DNA of 6,308 nucleotides, taken from assembly GCA_003219945.1 (NCBI GenBank), contig QHQV01000093.1:1-6308 (forward strand), in the 5' to 3' direction. Made by a program: the position numbers and the translations under genes. The notes under the pieces were generated by a model, which worked only from the letters and a program-made list of their open reading frames with translations, did no database searches and had not been told where the DNA came from. This DNA is from Verrucomicrobiota bacterium (GTDB lineage Bacteria; Verrucomicrobiota; Verrucomicrobiia; Chthoniobacterales; UBA10450). This document shows, one piece after another, positions 4,716 through 6,308 of this stretch. The first letter of the stretch is position 1; each line of letters starts with the position of its first letter.

Positions 4716-5496
4716 AGTCGTCCCTCCGAATGGGCACGTAGATCGCACGCGGCCCACTGGGCAATGAACGGCGTCGACAGACGAATACTTCATTCTCAGG
4801 GTGCTCGAGAATTTCGAACCCGGCGCTCCGCAACATCGCTTCGACGCCGGCGCGATTTGGAATCCACCAGTTGGTCGGATCGCCAGCATAGCGTTTTTCA
4901 ATAAAATACATTTTCGGGAAAGTCGGCCGCGCGAACGCGTCCGTGTGCCAAAACCCGTAGTCGTCATCGACCGGTTCAACCGCGTCAGTTCCACGTTGCA
5001 GTGATTGAAAGACGAATAGGTCTCGGCTGACATGCTCGTGGATCAGATCCAGCGCGAGCAGCGGATGCCGCAGATGATAAAAGACCCCGAGAAACAGAAC
5101 GATATCGAACTGCTCGCCAAGCTTGTGCACGTCATAGACAGAGAGTTTTCGAAATTCGATGTCCAGCCCGAGCGCGTCGGCTGCGAAATGTGCCTGCGCC
5201 AAATATCGCTCGTCGAAATCAATGCCAAGCACGCGATGAGCTCCGCGCCGTTTCATCTCAATGCTGTAGAAGCCGCCGTTGCAACCGATATCGAGTACGC
5301 TTTTACCTCGCAGATCTGCGGGAATCGCGTGCTGGAATCGTTCCCACTTCACGCGTGGAAAATCGCCGAGGAAATGTTCCGGCGCTGTCTCCACGCCGCC
5401 AAGGTCGATGTTATGGAACCATTCGCCCAGCCCCCGGACCTGCTCCGCAACATGCGCGCGGTCGTCCGTGTTGATCTCGGCTATTTGCGCGTTCAT
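4708..5496 (-). CDS. Class I SAM-dependent methyltransferase, CmoB-like, operon-associated
   Basis: A 262-aa cytoplasmic methyltransferase with a Rossmann fold. The SAM loop is VLDIGCNGGFYS (D69, G71, G74, G75). The acidic residue ending strand 2 is D93 in LGIDFDERY, and FDIVLFLGVFYHLRHPLLAL provides motifs IV-V. The N-terminal stretch LGEWFHNIDLGGVETAPEHF and the KWERF segment resemble the lead-in of CmoB/DUF1698 proteins. The C-terminal GDPTNWWIPN and AMLRSAGFEI probably shape the acceptor site. From memory it fits a family annotated in NCBI as TIGR04290, found next to sugar nucleotidyltransferases and a glycosidase; I could not check this. The methyl acceptor is unknown, with a sugar or glycoside suggested by context. 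The start codon overlaps the nucleotidyltransferase stop (ATGA, 5493-5496), and no ribosome binding site is seen, so translation is probably coupled. Its 3' end overlaps the hydrolase gene by 8 nt. Confidence 0.92.
   Translation of the reverse strand: MNAQIAEINTDDRAHVAEQVRGLGEWFHNIDLGGVETAPEHFLGDFPRVKWERFQHAIPADLRGKSVLDIGCNGGFYSIEMKRRGAHRVLGIDFDERYLAQAHFAADALGLDIEFRKLSVYDVHKLGEQFDIVLFLGVFYHLRHPLLALDLIHEHVSRDLFVFQSLQRGTDAVEPVDDDYGFWHTDAFARPTFPKMYFIEKRYAGDPTNWWIPNRAGVEAMLRSAGFEILEHPENEVFVCRRRSLPSGPRAIYVPIRRDDYD
4722..4727 (-). promoter_or_regulatory. Shine-Dalgarno that sets the glycoside hydrolase start
   Basis: GGAGGG on the minus strand lies inside the last codons of the methyltransferase gene, with the GGAGG core 7 nt from the ATG at 4715. 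Combined with the 8-nt gene overlap, it indicates efficient reinitiation or coupled translation and rules against the longer upstream start. Confidence 0.8.
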
Positions 5497-6290
5497 GCGA
5501 TAATATGCGGCGCAACGCTACTCGTAGCAGTGAACGCATCGGCAGGCGGCACGCTGGCGCCCGATTTTTCACGGCAGAGCAAATTCATTGCTTCGCGGTA
5601 ACCGTTCAGTGTTCCGACGTCGACGTACGATTCGCCAGCTCGGATTCCCATGGCATTGCCGCCGCGCGCCAGCCATGCGTTCACCAACGTGCCGATGTAT
5701 TCATCGCAGCGATCTCGTTCCACCCAGAGCGAATTCAGTTCATCTAAAATCGCGCCGGGCATTTTGAACGCCCCCCAAATCCAGTTAGACCCCGCATTCT
5801 GCTGTTTCACCTGGATCTCCAGCACGCAGCCATCTGCTGTCGTGCGCACTGCATCAAAGAATTGCGGCTGTGCAACGGGAAACAGAAGAAATGACAATCC
5901 GTCATCAGGCAAAGTGCACAGCGCATTCTCCGGAAACCAAATCGTGTCGGGCAGGCCGATACACACACTTTCGTTCGCCGCGATCAAAGGCGCGGCCTGG
6001 AAAATAGCGTCGCATAATCCGCTCGGGTGCGGTTGCACGACGAAGGTGATTGTTACGGAATCGAGATTGCCGCCGCCGTAATATTCCAGAATGTCCGATT
6101 TTCCCGGCGCGATTACGAAACAAAGCTTGTTCGCGCCGCCTGTCATCATGCGATCCACCAGGTATTCGCTGATTGCCCGCGGGCGCTCGACCCCGCCATC
6201 AATGCGCCCACCCACCGGCAGCAATTCCTTCGAGAACGCGAGCGGTTGAATCCGCGTGCCTGAACCGGCTGCTGGGATAATGCCCCACAT
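5493..6290 (-). CDS. RmlA-type sugar-phosphate nucleotidyltransferase
   Basis: A 265-aa cytoplasmic NTP-transferase of the glucose-1-phosphate thymidylyl/uridylyltransferase type. It should join a sugar 1-phosphate to an NTP, giving an NDP-sugar and pyrophosphate. The N-terminal signature WGIIPAAGSGTRIQPL...SKELLPVGG holds the G-x-G-T-R phosphate loop (G9-R13) and the catalytic lysine (K21). QPHPSGLCDAI corresponds to the base/ribose-binding segment 'q..p.Gl..A'. GLPDTIW takes the place of the usual 'LGDn' metal-binding strand, and SYVDVGTLNGYREAM supplies the second metal aspartate. Which sugar and which base cannot be read from sequence. The Met at 6290 is chosen because it precedes the first strand by one residue, as in relatives. 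No Shine-Dalgarno is seen in the 18 nt available upstream. It is the first gene of the visible operon, although further genes may lie beyond the right edge. Confidence 0.93.
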   Translation of the reverse strand: MWGIIPAAGSGTRIQPLAFSKELLPVGGRIDGGVERPRAISEYLVDRMMTGGANKLCFVIAPGKSDILEYYGGGNLDSVTITFVVQPHPSGLCDAIFQAAPLIAANESVCIGLPDTIWFPENALCTLPDDGLSFLLFPVAQPQFFDAVRTTADGCVLEIQVKQQNAGSNWIWGAFKMPGAILDELNSLWVERDRCDEYIGTLVNAWLARGGNAMGIRAGESYVDVGTLNGYREAMNLLCREKSGASVPPADAFTATSSVAPHIIA

Positions 6291-6308
6291 TGGAATTTAC
6301 AATTTGTG

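Noticed and set aside
4716..5033. In-frame 106-codon N-terminal extension of the glycoside hydrolase
   Set aside because: This stretch is the coding region of the methyltransferase in another frame. The translated extension is Arg/Ser/Cys-rich with no family resemblance, and a strong GGAGG sits 7 nt before the ATG at 4715.
5032..5601. 189-codon open frame on the plus strand across the methyltransferase/nucleotidyltransferase junction
   Set aside because: It is the antisense of two well-supported genes. Its protein has no recognisable motif and no ribosome binding site was seen. It is explained by codon bias on the opposite strand.

Overview
The window looks like chromosomal DNA of moderate GC from an environmental bacterium. 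My best guess is a soil Verrucomicrobium of the Chthoniobacterales / 'Udaeobacter' type. That guess rests on my memory of similar small secreted Thr-rich and small membrane proteins in that group, not on a marker gene, so it is moderate at best. No rRNA, tRNA, CRISPR array, insertion sequence or phage gene is visible.

Left part (1-2815). Two housekeeping-type genes run leftwards: a YggS/PLPBP pyridoxal-phosphate homeostasis protein, then the first 31 codons of a DUF971 protein cut by the window edge. A compact palindrome lies between them. The yggS start sits directly against a good sigma70-like promoter and has no Shine-Dalgarno, so its mRNA may be leaderless. Going rightwards are a 98-aa secreted protein with an Sm-like sequence pattern and a 47- or 56-aa two-helix membrane microprotein. 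The microprotein converges, with a 4-nt gap, on a leftward DUF72 (YecE-like) gene. Diverging from DUF72 is a 109-aa secreted Thr-rich protein.

Middle (2816-3160). A strong intrinsic terminator follows the Thr-rich gene. Then comes a 60-aa CsbD/YjbJ-like stress protein, which converges on the operon to the right with a small palindrome in between.

Right part (3161-6290, all leftward). Four genes form an apparent operon, in transcription order: an RmlA-type sugar nucleotidyltransferase, a CmoB-like SAM methyltransferase (4-nt ATGA overlap), a clan GH-A-like glycoside hydrolase (8-nt overlap with a strong Shine-Dalgarno inside the methyltransferase gene), and a histidine phosphatase (34-nt gap). 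None has an obvious signal peptide, so the set suggests a cytoplasmic pathway that makes or edits an activated, possibly methylated, sugar or glycoside. Its product is unknown.

The most striking observation is the hydrolase. Its acid/base motif WNEPNN is at residues 8-13 and its candidate nucleophile is E112. Sequence that looks like the first strands of a (beta/alpha)8 barrel is at the C-terminus (about 197-295). This reads as a natural circular permutation of a GH-A barrel.
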